NCBI GenBank assembly: GCA_035534895.1
Contig: DATLRC010000010.1
Coordinates: forward strand, 1-42,117
Direction of reading: 5' to 3'
Source: DATLRC01 sp035534895
GTDB taxonomy: Bacteria; Patescibacteriota; Saccharimonadia; Saccharimonadales; UBA4665
DNA length: 42,117 bases
Part shown: positions 35,223 to 41,197 of the stretch, piece after piece
How the letters are laid out: every line of letters begins with the position of its first letter
Position numbering within the stretch: position 1 is the first letter of the stretch
Program-made: the position numbers and the translations under genes
Notes under the pieces: generated by a model
Told to the model about the DNA's origin: nothing
What the model saw: only the letters and a program-made list of their open reading frames with translations
Database searches by the model: none

Positions 35223-36548
35223 ATGAAAGCTTCCGCCCTTAAGTACGCTGTTTTAACAACTATGGTCTGGCTAATAAGTCTGATCATAGCTCTGCTACCG
35301 TTTCATGCCTTCTTAAGCGTTTGGCTAGCTAGTCAGCTTGGCCACTACACTCTTCTACGCCTCTGGAAAGAATACCTCTTGCTTATCTGTAGTCTTGGCG
35401 CCATCTATCTGCTAATAACTGACAGCAAGATTCGGGCCCAGACACTACCCCGCCGATTAGTCTGGTTAATTATAGCCTACAGCCTGGTTCAAATGATCTG
35501 GGGAGCAGTGGCTCTGAAGTACCATAGCGTTAATCTTAAAGCTCTGGGTTACGGCCTGATAGTCAATCTGCGCTTTGGGGCTTTCTTCTTGATCAGCTGG
35601 ACCGTAGCTGCCCGCACGGCTAGGCTTAAGGATCACTGGCCAAAACTGGTACTTTGGCCAGCTTTGATAGTTGTCCTCTTTGGCCTACTCCAGATTTTTG
35701 TTCTGCCCCTCAACTTCTTAAGTCACTTTGGCTACAGTGCCCAGACTATTCCAGCCTACGAAACTATTAATCACAACAATCTTTACGTGCGTATCGCATC
35801 AACTCTGCGCGGCGCTAACCCTCTAGGGGCCTATCTACTGATTCCCCTTACCACCCTCGCCGTTTTAATAATCCGTGGCCAGAGAAACCTTTCCAAATTG
35901 CTTTTTCTAGCTGGCAGCTTAGGAGTCCTCTTCTTTAGCTATTCGAGGAGTGCTTGGCTGGGTGCTTTGGCCAGCGCTCTAGTTATTCTGCTGACTCATA
36001 AATGGTCGCCTCGGACTAAGAGATTATTGATCTCAACAGCAACAGCTCTAGTTGTCCTAGTTCTTCTAGGCAGCTTTATGCTGCGCCACAGCTTGGTCTT
36101 CCAGAATATAGTGTCGCATACCCAGCAAGACTCAGCAGTGGCCACCACATCTGACCAGGGTCACAGCAGTGCCCTAAAAGCCGGACTACGGGATATCATA
36201 GATCAACCTCTTGGCCGTGGCCCGGGTACGGCTGGTCCAGCCAGTATCTTTAACAACCACCCTCCTAGAATTGCCGAGAACTACTTTTTGCAGATTGGCC
36301 AAGAAACCGGCTGGCTGGGTCTAGGCCTCTTTCTGTTAATTAACGCTGGTGTGGGCTACATTCTGTGGCTTAGACGTCAAGATACGCTGGCAGTCATCCT
36401 ACTGGCCAGTTTAGTCGGTATCTCGTTAGTTAATTTGTTATCTCACGCCTGGAGTGACGACACTCTAGCCTATGTCTGGTGGGGTCTGGCCGGTATTGCT
36501 ATCGGCACTTCACTTGATCAAGTAGCGAGTAACAAACGTGAAGCTTAA
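35223..36548 (+). CDS. O-antigen ligase/polymerase-like membrane protein (Wzy_C domain)
   Basis: 441 residues with about 11-12 membrane helices. The large extracytoplasmic loop carries NHNNLYVRIASTLRGANPLG, followed by FFSYSRSAWLGALASALVIL (the S-R-S-A-W-L-G motif) and later DQPLGRGPGTAG and NHPPRIAENYFLQIGQETG, then WLGLGLFL. This pattern is the Wzy_C/O-antigen ligase family (PF04932), which includes WaaL ligases and some polymerases (Wzy, TuaE). The His in the loop before ENYFLQ is the expected catalytic position. Without an LPS core in a CPR organism it could polymerise repeat units or attach glycan to a protein or wall anchor; I cannot decide. It overlaps the GtrA gene by 11 bases. Confidence 0.85.
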   Translation: MKASALKYAVLTTMVWLISLIIALLPFHAFLSVWLASQLGHYTLLRLWKEYLLLICSLGAIYLLITDSKIRAQTLPRRLVWLIIAYSLVQMIWGAVALKYHSVNLKALGYGLIVNLRFGAFFLISWTVAARTARLKDHWPKLVLWPALIVVLFGLLQIFVLPLNFLSHFGYSAQTIPAYETINHNNLYVRIASTLRGANPLGAYLLIPLTTLAVLIIRGQRNLSKLLFLAGSLGVLFFSYSRSAWLGALASALVILLTHKWSPRTKRLLISTATALVVLVLLGSFMLRHSLVFQNIVSHTQQDSAVATTSDQGHSSALKAGLRDIIDQPLGRGPGTAGPASIFNNHPPRIAENYFLQIGQETGWLGLGLFLLINAGVGYILWLRRQDTLAVILLASLVGISLVNLLSHAWSDDTLAYVWWGLAGIAIGTSLDQVASNKREA

Positions 36549-36960
36549 GCCAAGCCGCCAGGAAGTTAATCGTTTTTCACGCTATCTGGTTGGGGGTAGT
36601 TTGTACTTTTGGGTTGGCTACGGCGTCTTTGCCCTTGGCTATTCAGGGCTGCACTGGAACTGGCTGCCGGCAAAAGTTGTGGCTGACATTATTGGCTGGA
36701 CTAGCAATTACTTTGTCCAACGTTTCTGGGCTTTTTCTGATCGGATACACCTTTCTGAGATACGCCACCTTGGACGCTATATCTTCATTGAAAGTATCGG
36801 CTTTGTCTTAGACTATCTAATTATTGGTGGCCTAAAGCATATCGGCATCAGCCCGTACATTGGTTTCTTCATCTCGGGTGCCTTTTTTACGGTCTGGAGC
36901 TATCTTTGGTACAAATACTGGGTCTTCCCAGATACCACAAAAATCCCAAAAGTGACCTAG
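36538..36960 (+). CDS. GtrA-family membrane protein
   Basis: 140 residues, four membrane helices. FSRYLVGGSLYFWVGYGVFA (about 13-32), KVVADIIGWTSNYFVQRFWA (about 47-66; the conserved N-Y-x-x-x-x-x-W) and WSYLWYKYWVFP at the end are the GtrA (PF04138) landmarks. GtrA proteins are thought to flip polyprenyl-phosphate sugars such as undecaprenyl-phosphate-glucose for GT-C enzymes; direct proof exists for few members. It starts at a GTG within the 3' end of the ligase/polymerase gene, so expression is coupled. Confidence 0.9.
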   Translation: MKLKPSRQEVNRFSRYLVGGSLYFWVGYGVFALGYSGLHWNWLPAKVVADIIGWTSNYFVQRFWAFSDRIHLSEIRHLGRYIFIESIGFVLDYLIIGGLKHIGISPYIGFFISGAFFTVWSYLWYKYWVFPDTTKIPKVT

Positions 36961-36981
36961 AGTCGCCTTATTTGCTAGTAG

Positions 36982-37212
36982 CTACTCAGCTACCGGCTGT
37001 CTGTCTTCTGGAGTCTCCTCAGAAGATTTCAAAAGTTCAGCATCTATTTCAGGTGATGGTTTTTTAGACGAAACATTTAGAGACATCCCCCCTAAGGCCC
37101 GGTACTCTTCAAGGGTAATGGTTTTAGTTGGAATCTTGCCGAAATCACAATCGAACGTATTAATAGCAACATTAGGATCGACCGGAGACAAAGACCTTCG
37201 ATTAACAGGCAT
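36982..37212 (-). CDS. Small hypothetical protein
   Basis: 76 residues, soluble, no signal peptide or membrane helix, with one Cys (FDCDFG) and an acidic disordered end (SSEETPEDRQPVAE). A short helix-like segment TITLEEYRALGGMSLNVSSK sits in the middle. No family is recognised. The best support is the promoter TTGACT-17-TATATA just upstream, 10 bases before the ATG. Convergent with the GtrA operon. Confidence 0.5.
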   Translation of the reverse strand: MPVNRRSLSPVDPNVAINTFDCDFGKIPTKTITLEEYRALGGMSLNVSSKKPSPEIDAELLKSSEETPEDRQPVAE

Positions 37213-37222
37213 GATATATACA

Positions 37223-37251
37223 TATATACAACTTTATTGGCTTAGAGTCAA
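37223..37251 (-). promoter_or_regulatory. Promoter TTGACT-17-TATATA
   Basis: Minus strand: TTGACT (37251-37246), 17 bp, TATATA (37228-37223), then 10 bases to the ATG at 37212. The leader would be 3-4 bases without a ribosome site. Confidence 0.55.
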
Positions 37252-37318
37252 ACCCCATTCTCTCAAAAATCGCTAGTCTCTACTAACGGGTCGTAGGGCG
37301 CCACCACTAAAACAAAAG

Positions 37319-37344
37319 ATGCAAGTCCTAATTACAGGACTCTT
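37319..37344. repeat. Hairpin-forming inverted repeat before the LexA-like gene
   Basis: GCAAGTCCT, a 6-base loop, AGGACTCTTGC: the arms pair through GTCCT/AGGAC and again GCAA/TTGC with a 2-base bulge. No T-run follows on either strand. It may be an operator or a weak terminator; the role is not shown. Confidence 0.3.
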
Positions 37345-37424
37345 GCCTTGGTTAGCAAGTATAATATCCTCTAAGCAAACTCGCAGTATTCCGTCCTACC
37401 ATCAAGCTATGCCATAATAGCAAT

Positions 37425-37889
37425 ATGAACGAAAAGCAAACAATCAGACCTACTAAAAAACAAAAAGAACTACTGACTTATATAGAAGACTTTATTACCG
37501 CTCATGGCTATAGCCCCAGTTACCGGGAAATAATGAGCGGCTTAAACTACAACTCGGTAGCCACCGTAGCCTTACATGTCAAGAGTCTTATCAGTCGTGG
37601 CCATCTTCGGAAGCGTGATCACTCGGCTCGTTCACTGGAAGTTGTTAGCAGCAGTGAACAAACCAAAATTACTTCTAACCAGATTCAACCCCGGGAAGAA
37701 AAATGGCTGGTTGAAAAAGTCGAACATGCATTCTTGGAGGTTGAACGAACTGCGGCAACCAGTTTTGACCACCTCTATGTCTTAGTTGGAGCGCTCAAGG
37801 TGCTAGGCCTAGAAGGTGCTGCTCAGAGCTTTATCCCTAGATTAAGTGTTATCAAAAGGGGCAATAGTCAATCAACTGATCCGGTGTGA
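37425..37889 (+). CDS. LexA-type winged-helix protein lacking the S24 peptidase domain
   Basis: 154 residues. Residues 8-72 match the LexA DNA-binding domain: PTKKQKELLTYIEDFITAHG, then YSPSYREIMSGLNYNSVATV and ALHVKSLISRGHLRKRDHSA with RSLEV, the last being the usual LexA wing. In LexA a Ser/Lys self-cleavage domain of about 120 residues should follow. Here there is instead an unrelated 75-residue helical tail (KWLVEKVEHAFLEVERTAAT, HLYVLVGALKVLGLEGAAQS) with no S-A or catalytic Lys motif. The protein can bind DNA but cannot be inactivated by RecA-stimulated cleavage. The ATG lies 6 bases after an extended -10 box (TGC CATAAT, 37410-37418). It lies directly upstream of the cobalamin-type riboswitch. 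Confidence 0.8.
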   Translation: MNEKQTIRPTKKQKELLTYIEDFITAHGYSPSYREIMSGLNYNSVATVALHVKSLISRGHLRKRDHSARSLEVVSSSEQTKITSNQIQPREEKWLVEKVEHAFLEVERTAATSFDHLYVLVGALKVLGLEGAAQSFIPRLSVIKRGNSQSTDPV

Positions 37890-37952
37890 TTAATACTATA
37901 TGTAGCGTCCTGGCCTAGTGCTACACTACTAGAAGGTATTTAACAAACAAAT

Positions 37953-38081
37953 GCTGGAAGTGGGTGAAACTCCCACACTGTGCCGCAACGGTTAAAGTCC
38001 GATACAGCAACTAAAGCCTCCCGAGCAGGAGCACCTGAAGAGTACTTCAGACCCTCGCTCGCTGAAGCAGAGGGTATTTTT
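37953..38081 (+). promoter_or_regulatory. Cobalamin-type riboswitch (compact, class II-like) with RBS-sequestering platform
   Basis: Core stems: P3 GCTG/CAGC (37953-37956 with 38005-38008); P4 GTGGG/CCCAC (37960-37964 with 37972-37976) closing the conserved TGAAA; P5 ACTGT/ACGGT (37977-37981 with 37988-37992) with loop GCCGCA. Conserved joints GGAA after P3 and ACGGTTAAAGTCCGATAC match the B12 box and the compact Cbl-II/env8-like aptamers. Platform: hairpin A CTGAAG/CTTCAG (38035-38040, 38045-38050) and hairpin C ACCCTC/GAGGGT (38051-38056, 38070-38075), which buries the AGAGGG ribosome site. Alternative hairpin B pairs CTTCAG (38045-38050) with CTGAAG (38062-38067) and excludes A and C. Ligand and direction of control are inferred. 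Confidence 0.75.
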
Positions 38082-39449
38082 ATGGCCGTTGCAGCCACTA
38101 TACAAAATAATTTATCAAGCCCCGAAGTTTACTTTGCGGCTAGTTCTGAGCAAGATATTGAGACGCGTCGGCGCTTGATACGTTTACTGGGTACTATATC
38201 TTTGGAGGCCACAATAAGTTCCGAGCAAGAAGCGGCTGAAACAGCTTCTCTGCCAACAGTAGCCAAAGAATATTTTACGGATGATCCAAAGATAGCTGAA
38301 CGTGCCGGGCTTCGTCTAAAGACGGATTTCCGGACCAATGTCTTTGAAATATTGCGCGAAAGTGGCCATGTTTCTATCAGCCATTCAGTTTATAGCAGAG
38401 ACGGATTTTACCAGAGCGGCTATAGTCAGCGGGCAATGTACGCTCATGGCGTGCTGCATACCGACCACCCAGTTGAAAACCGCCGACGAGTAGCTGAAAC
38501 ACTTAATGAACTTCGGATTGAAGACGGCTTTCTGGCTGGCCGATTCGACAATCATTTTTTAGTTGAAGTAAGTCGTAGTCCCGATCAAGACGAAATGTCT
38601 GACCAGACCAGTGAAAAATATGGTTATAATACTCGAACCCGAAAGGCTATGTTGCGCTGCACCGAAGTTAATCAATCAGGAGAAAGAATAACTGCTTCAG
38701 CCTCGGTCTTGGGAGCGAATGCTGGCGGACAGAGATATGACCAAAGAGGCGTTCGAAACATTTACTACAAACTGCAGCTTACCCCATCCGAAGTTTCCTC
38801 AAGCGCCAATTTAGAGAATGCTTTCTGGGTCAATAAAAGTCTGCTGCCTGGAGGGATTATCGACGTCGTAAGGGCCTATGACCAAGGTTTAGCCCAGGAA
38901 GCCTTCTGCGGAGTCATCGGCCAAAAAGGCAACTACGAAACGCTAATTGAGCAGTCTTTAAATCGCGAACAACAGATAGAGCAGGAACTAAACGCTGAAG
39001 TACGGGCCTTGGCCCTAAGTTTACAAAACGTCACCTGCGATCAAGCGCTACAGATTATGGCCCGTCAGGCCAAAGACTATGCGACCGAACTTTGCGTCCA
39101 AGACAAGCAATATGATCCGACACAATTCGGATACCAGGCCGCAAAACATATTCAACAAGCTCGCTACTATGCTCAAGCAGGCATGGACATTTTATTCCGT
39201 CAAGAACTAGCTGACGCCAAACAGAAGGCGATTGTTTTTATGTGTGGCATGTCGTTAAGAGGTATCAGCTCAATAGAAGGCACGGAAGTCGAAAACAGTA
39301 ACTCAAGCTCTTCGGATAACTGCGAATATATTTCTAGCAAGTGTCCGCTCTGTAGGAACAAGAACGTGCGGACCATTCAAACAAAGACAACTATAACCTG
39401 CGGCACCTGTCATAAATCGGTCACTCGATCAGCCCCACAGGCCGCTTAA
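38082..39449 (+). CDS. Unrecognised 455-residue zinc-ribbon protein under riboswitch control
   Basis: The frame is open from 37980, but that GTG lies inside the riboswitch. ATG 38082 has AGAGGG 7 bases upstream and is the start. No signal peptide or membrane helix. The N-terminal half is mixed alpha/beta with GHVSISHSVYSRDGFYQSGY (about 106-125) and YAHGVLHTDHPVENRRRVAE. The middle has MLRCTEVN, ANAGGQRYDQRGVRNIYYKL and WVNKSLLPGGIIDVVRAYDQ. A long helical section (about 285-390) is rich in Gln/Glu/Ala. The C-terminal 40 residues form a zinc ribbon, CPLC and CGTC. No known family is recognised. The riboswitch suggests a tie to cobalamin uptake, salvage or a B12-independent bypass; nothing in the sequence proves this. 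A partner protein of the downstream small zinc protein is possible. Confidence 0.75.
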   Translation: MAVAATIQNNLSSPEVYFAASSEQDIETRRRLIRLLGTISLEATISSEQEAAETASLPTVAKEYFTDDPKIAERAGLRLKTDFRTNVFEILRESGHVSISHSVYSRDGFYQSGYSQRAMYAHGVLHTDHPVENRRRVAETLNELRIEDGFLAGRFDNHFLVEVSRSPDQDEMSDQTSEKYGYNTRTRKAMLRCTEVNQSGERITASASVLGANAGGQRYDQRGVRNIYYKLQLTPSEVSSSANLENAFWVNKSLLPGGIIDVVRAYDQGLAQEAFCGVIGQKGNYETLIEQSLNREQQIEQELNAEVRALALSLQNVTCDQALQIMARQAKDYATELCVQDKQYDPTQFGYQAAKHIQQARYYAQAGMDILFRQELADAKQKAIVFMCGMSLRGISSIEGTEVENSNSSSSDNCEYISSKCPLCRNKNVRTIQTKTTITCGTCHKSVTRSAPQAA

Positions 39450-39464
39450 GCCATAAGTTTGGGC

Positions 39465-39470
39465 TATAAT
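39465..39470 (+). promoter_or_regulatory. -10 box TATAAT, leaderless type
   Basis: Perfect TATAAT followed by six bases (AAAAAT) and the ATG at 39477. It lies in the 27-bp gap after the zinc-ribbon gene, so the small zinc protein/nadD pair can be expressed independently of the riboswitch. No -35 match at 17 bp. Confidence 0.5.
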
Positions 39471-39476
39471 AAAAAT

Positions 39477-39659
39477 ATGGCTGAAGACCAAACAACGTCT
39501 AGCGAATATGATGCCTACCAAATACTGGTTCAAGAAAAATCAGCTTATCTTTTTTGCGACGCCTGCGGTTTTTATCCCATAACTCCGCAACATGGCCATT
39601 TCGCCTGCCCAAGTTGCCACTATCAGACTAGATGTTGCGAAGGAGCACCCAGCGAATGA
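39477..39659 (+). CDS. Small zinc-ribbon protein
   Basis: 60 residues: an acidic head (AEDQTTSSEYDAYQILVQEK), then a treble-clef or rubredoxin-like zinc site CDACGFYPIT followed by CPSCHYQTRCCEG. Two C-x-x-C pairs are 17 residues apart; the second is followed by an extra Cys-Cys. The family is unknown. ATG 39477, 6 bases after TATAAT, is favoured over the upstream in-frame codon at 39459, which lies before that -10 box. It overlaps nadD by 4 bases (ATGA), so NadD is translated with it. Confidence 0.75.
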   Translation: MAEDQTTSSEYDAYQILVQEKSAYLFCDACGFYPITPQHGHFACPSCHYQTRCCEGAPSE

Positions 39660-40258
39660 AGTCCTCCTTACCGAAGCGGATCGGTATTTATGCCGGTACA
39701 TTTAATCCGGTGCACAGCGGACATCTAAGTTTTGCTCTCCAGGCTAGGCAAGTAGCTAAACTCGATCAACTCTATTTTTTACCTGAGCGTTGTCCTAGAA
39801 GCAAGCAAAGCGTAGAACACTTTGCTCACCGGGTAGCAATGCTCAAACAAGCTTGTCGGCCTTACCATAACTTCAAGGTTTTAGAACTCGATGAATTGAG
39901 CTTTAGTGTTCGGTATACCTTGCCGAAACTGGAAGCCAGATTCGATACTAGCCAATTAGTTCTGTTGCTCGGGTCAGACGTTTTAAGCAGTTTGTTAACC
40001 TGGCCACTAGTAGATCGTTTACTGCAAAGCTGTGAGCTAGTAGTTGCTGTCCGGGATGGTGACGACAAAACAAAAATCAGCCAATTGGTTGCCAGCTGGT
40101 CAACTCAACCGAAGGGCTTAACCGTCTTTAACAGCTATGCTTCGACTGTTTCATCGGCAACAGTGCGACAAGCTCTCGGTAACCGCCAGCCGACTGATGG
40201 CCTCTTGAGCTCTGTGGCAGATTACGCTAATCGCAACTGGCTGTATATCTCGCTCTAG
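39656..40258 (+). CDS. nadD: Nicotinate-nucleotide adenylyltransferase (NadD)
   Basis: Makes nicotinate adenine dinucleotide from nicotinate mononucleotide and ATP, a step of NAD synthesis in the cytoplasm. 200 residues, the family norm. The nucleotidyltransferase motif is GIYAGTFNPVHSGHLSFALQ (about 9-28), with the GTFNP-x-H-x-G-H signature, then LYFLPERCPRSK, VLELDELSFSVRYTL and LVLLLGSDVLSSL. The C-terminal phosphate-binding motif appears as VSSATVRQAL in place of the usual ISST-x-I-R. A start eight codons earlier would lie within the small zinc gene; ATG 39656 overlaps its stop codon and GAAGGAG stands 10 bases ahead. Confidence 0.92.
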   Translation: MKSSLPKRIGIYAGTFNPVHSGHLSFALQARQVAKLDQLYFLPERCPRSKQSVEHFAHRVAMLKQACRPYHNFKVLELDELSFSVRYTLPKLEARFDTSQLVLLLGSDVLSSLLTWPLVDRLLQSCELVVAVRDGDDKTKISQLVASWSTQPKGLTVFNSYASTVSSATVRQALGNRQPTDGLLSSVADYANRNWLYISL

Positions 40259-40289
40259 ATGAAAATAGGCACCCTATTCTCTAAAAAAG

Positions 40290-40317
40290 TTGACAAGCAT
40301 AACCTCTTTGCTACAAT
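40290..40317 (+). promoter_or_regulatory. Strong promoter TTGACA-16-TGC-TACAAT driving a non-coding transcript
   Basis: Perfect TTGACA (40290-40295), 16-bp spacer, extended -10 TGC TACAAT (40309-40317). This is the closest match to consensus in the window. There is no long ORF on either strand in the next 290 bp, so the product should be an RNA starting near 40323-40325. Confidence 0.75.
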
Positions 40318-40322
40318 TGGCC

Positions 40323-40560
40323 TGTATTCCCGTAAAAAGCGGAAAAAAGCGAGAGCCGCTTAAGGTGAGACAAAAACATTAAAATAATCTAAAAAATAAT
40401 GCCGTGCTGTTTGTGTTTTGGCAAATGGCTATGTTCTTTTGGCGTATCAAGGAGAGGGAATTGTTGAAATGCCGGTCAAAATAAAAATAGTTAACTCTAA
40501 ACCGGAAAGGGTTGCCTTTAGGGTATATCGTCCCTATTGGCAACAATTCTTGCACTACTA
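40323..40560 (+). ncRNA. Putative structured non-coding RNA, unassigned
   Basis: A predicted RNA of about 240 nt behind the window's best promoter. Helices seen: AAGCGG/CCGCTT (40337-40342, 40356-40361) closing a purine-rich loop with GCGAGAG; a long-range 9-bp helix GAATTGTTG/CAACAATTC (40458-40466, 40541-40549) enclosing two hairpins, CCGGT/ACCGG (40472-40476, 40501-40505) and TAGGG/CCCTA (40519-40523, 40532-40536). An alternative extends the last hairpin with GTTGCC/GGCAAC (40511-40516, 40537-40544 region). It does not match tmRNA, 4.5S/SRP, RNase P or 6S landmarks. It may be one of the raiA- or OLE-like large RNAs, but I cannot verify this. No T-run terminator is visible, so the 3' end is uncertain. 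Confidence 0.55.
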
Positions 40561-40611
40561 AGGCTGGTTCTTGTTTGTGTAAGTGTTTAATTAATATAAA
40601 TACTGTTTACT

Positions 40612-40839
40612 ATGAATGATGACACAATCGCGCCGAACTTAAACAGTTTATTAAAACTACGTTGTCTCAGTATGCCGCAGATCTAGCATCAAAGGATGAT
40701 CTTAAAAAGATTGAGACAAAAGTAGATAATATCCAAACTGCTATTAATAATGTCGGTCACCCCTTTTATTTAAACTGTTGACGAACAGGTCCAAGACCAT
40801 GAAAGACGCTTAAATAGACTAGAACATAAAACAGCTTGA
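40612..40839 (+). pseudogene. Frameshifted coiled-coil protein gene
   Basis: Three frame pieces together read as one short protein. Piece 1 from ATG 40612: MNDDTIA. Piece 2 from about 40635: ELKQFIKTTLSQYAADLASK, then DDLKKIETKVDNIQTAINNV. Piece 3 from 40777: VDEQVQDHERRLNRLEHKTA, stop TGA 40837-40839. The heptad spacing and charge pattern are those of a coiled coil. A first indel lies between 40632 and 40635. A second lies in the homopolymer-rich stretch 40757-40776 (CCCC, TTTT). Two independent shifts argue for a decayed gene rather than a single sequencing error. Function unknown; small coiled-coil proteins of this kind occur repeatedly in CPR genomes. Confidence 0.65.
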
Positions 40840-40898
40840 TGATTCGAGCCAGTCAATAGTCTAGTGTTCAAACTCTTCTTCCCCAACCAAAATTAGTA

Positions 40899-40929
40899 TT
40901 GACACAATGTTCAACCTAAGTTAAACTTA
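40899..40929 (+). promoter_or_regulatory. Promoter and palindromic operator of the toxin-antitoxin operon
   Basis: TTGACA (40899-40904), exactly 17 bp, TAAACT (40922-40927), then 6 bases to the ATG at 40934, so the transcript is leaderless or nearly so. A perfect inverted repeat TAAGTT A AACTTA (40917-40929) lies over the -10 box. Phd/YefM antitoxins bind such palindromes to repress their own operon, so this is the likely operator. Confidence 0.65.
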
Positions 40930-40933
40930 AAAT

Positions 40934-41197
40934 ATGAAAACAATTGGCGCTAAAGAATTACGAATGAATCTTGATACAGTCTTAGATCGTGTTTTAAGCG
41001 GTGAAGACATTGTAATAAGCCATCGGTTCAAAAAACCTGTGAGACTAACAGCAGAACGACAATATCCTCATAAGAATTATTCAGCTCTACAGGGGCTTAG
41101 AGCTTTCGATAAGTCAGCTAAAAGAAAGCCTTCTTTTGATGTGAACAAACCGTTGAATGAACTATATAATGAATCGCTGTTTAAGAAGTATGGATAA
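40934..41197 (+). CDS. Phd/YefM-like antitoxin
   Basis: 87 residues. The N-terminus MKTIGAKELRMNLDTVLDRV (residues 1-20) with LSGEDIVISHRFKKPVRLT is the Phd/YefM DNA-binding fold (G-A-K-E-L-R-x-N-L, G-x-x-x-x-V-x-x-x-x-K-P-V). The C-terminal 40 residues, basic then acidic (AFDKSAKRKPSFDVNKPLNE), should be the disordered part that wraps the toxin. The gene precedes and overlaps a PIN-domain toxin by 8 bases. It has a near-leaderless promoter with a palindrome over the -10 box, consistent with autoregulation. Confidence 0.8.
   Translation: MKTIGAKELRMNLDTVLDRVLSGEDIVISHRFKKPVRLTAERQYPHKNYSALQGLRAFDKSAKRKPSFDVNKPLNELYNESLFKKYG

Noticed and set aside
37345..37424. SOS box (LexA operator) before the LexA-like gene
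   Set aside because: Neither GAAC-N4-GTTC nor CTG-N10-CAG is present, so no SOS control can be claimed.
37980..38081. 34-residue N-terminal extension of the zinc-ribbon protein from GTG 37980
   Set aside because: This stretch is the riboswitch aptamer and its hairpins; ATG 38082 has a proper ribosome site at 7 bases.
40262..40278. AATAGG-CAC-CCTATT hairpin after nadD as terminator
   Set aside because: Three-base loop, weak stem and no T-run afterwards; it may still be part of the region upstream of the ncRNA promoter.
40323..40560. Naming the ncRNA as raiA, 6S or another known class
   Set aside because: I recall no sequence landmark well enough to assign it; a covariance search is needed.
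40612..40839. Programmed frameshifting in the coiled-coil gene
   Set aside because: Two shifts in 230 bases and no slippery heptamer with a following pseudoknot; decay is simpler.
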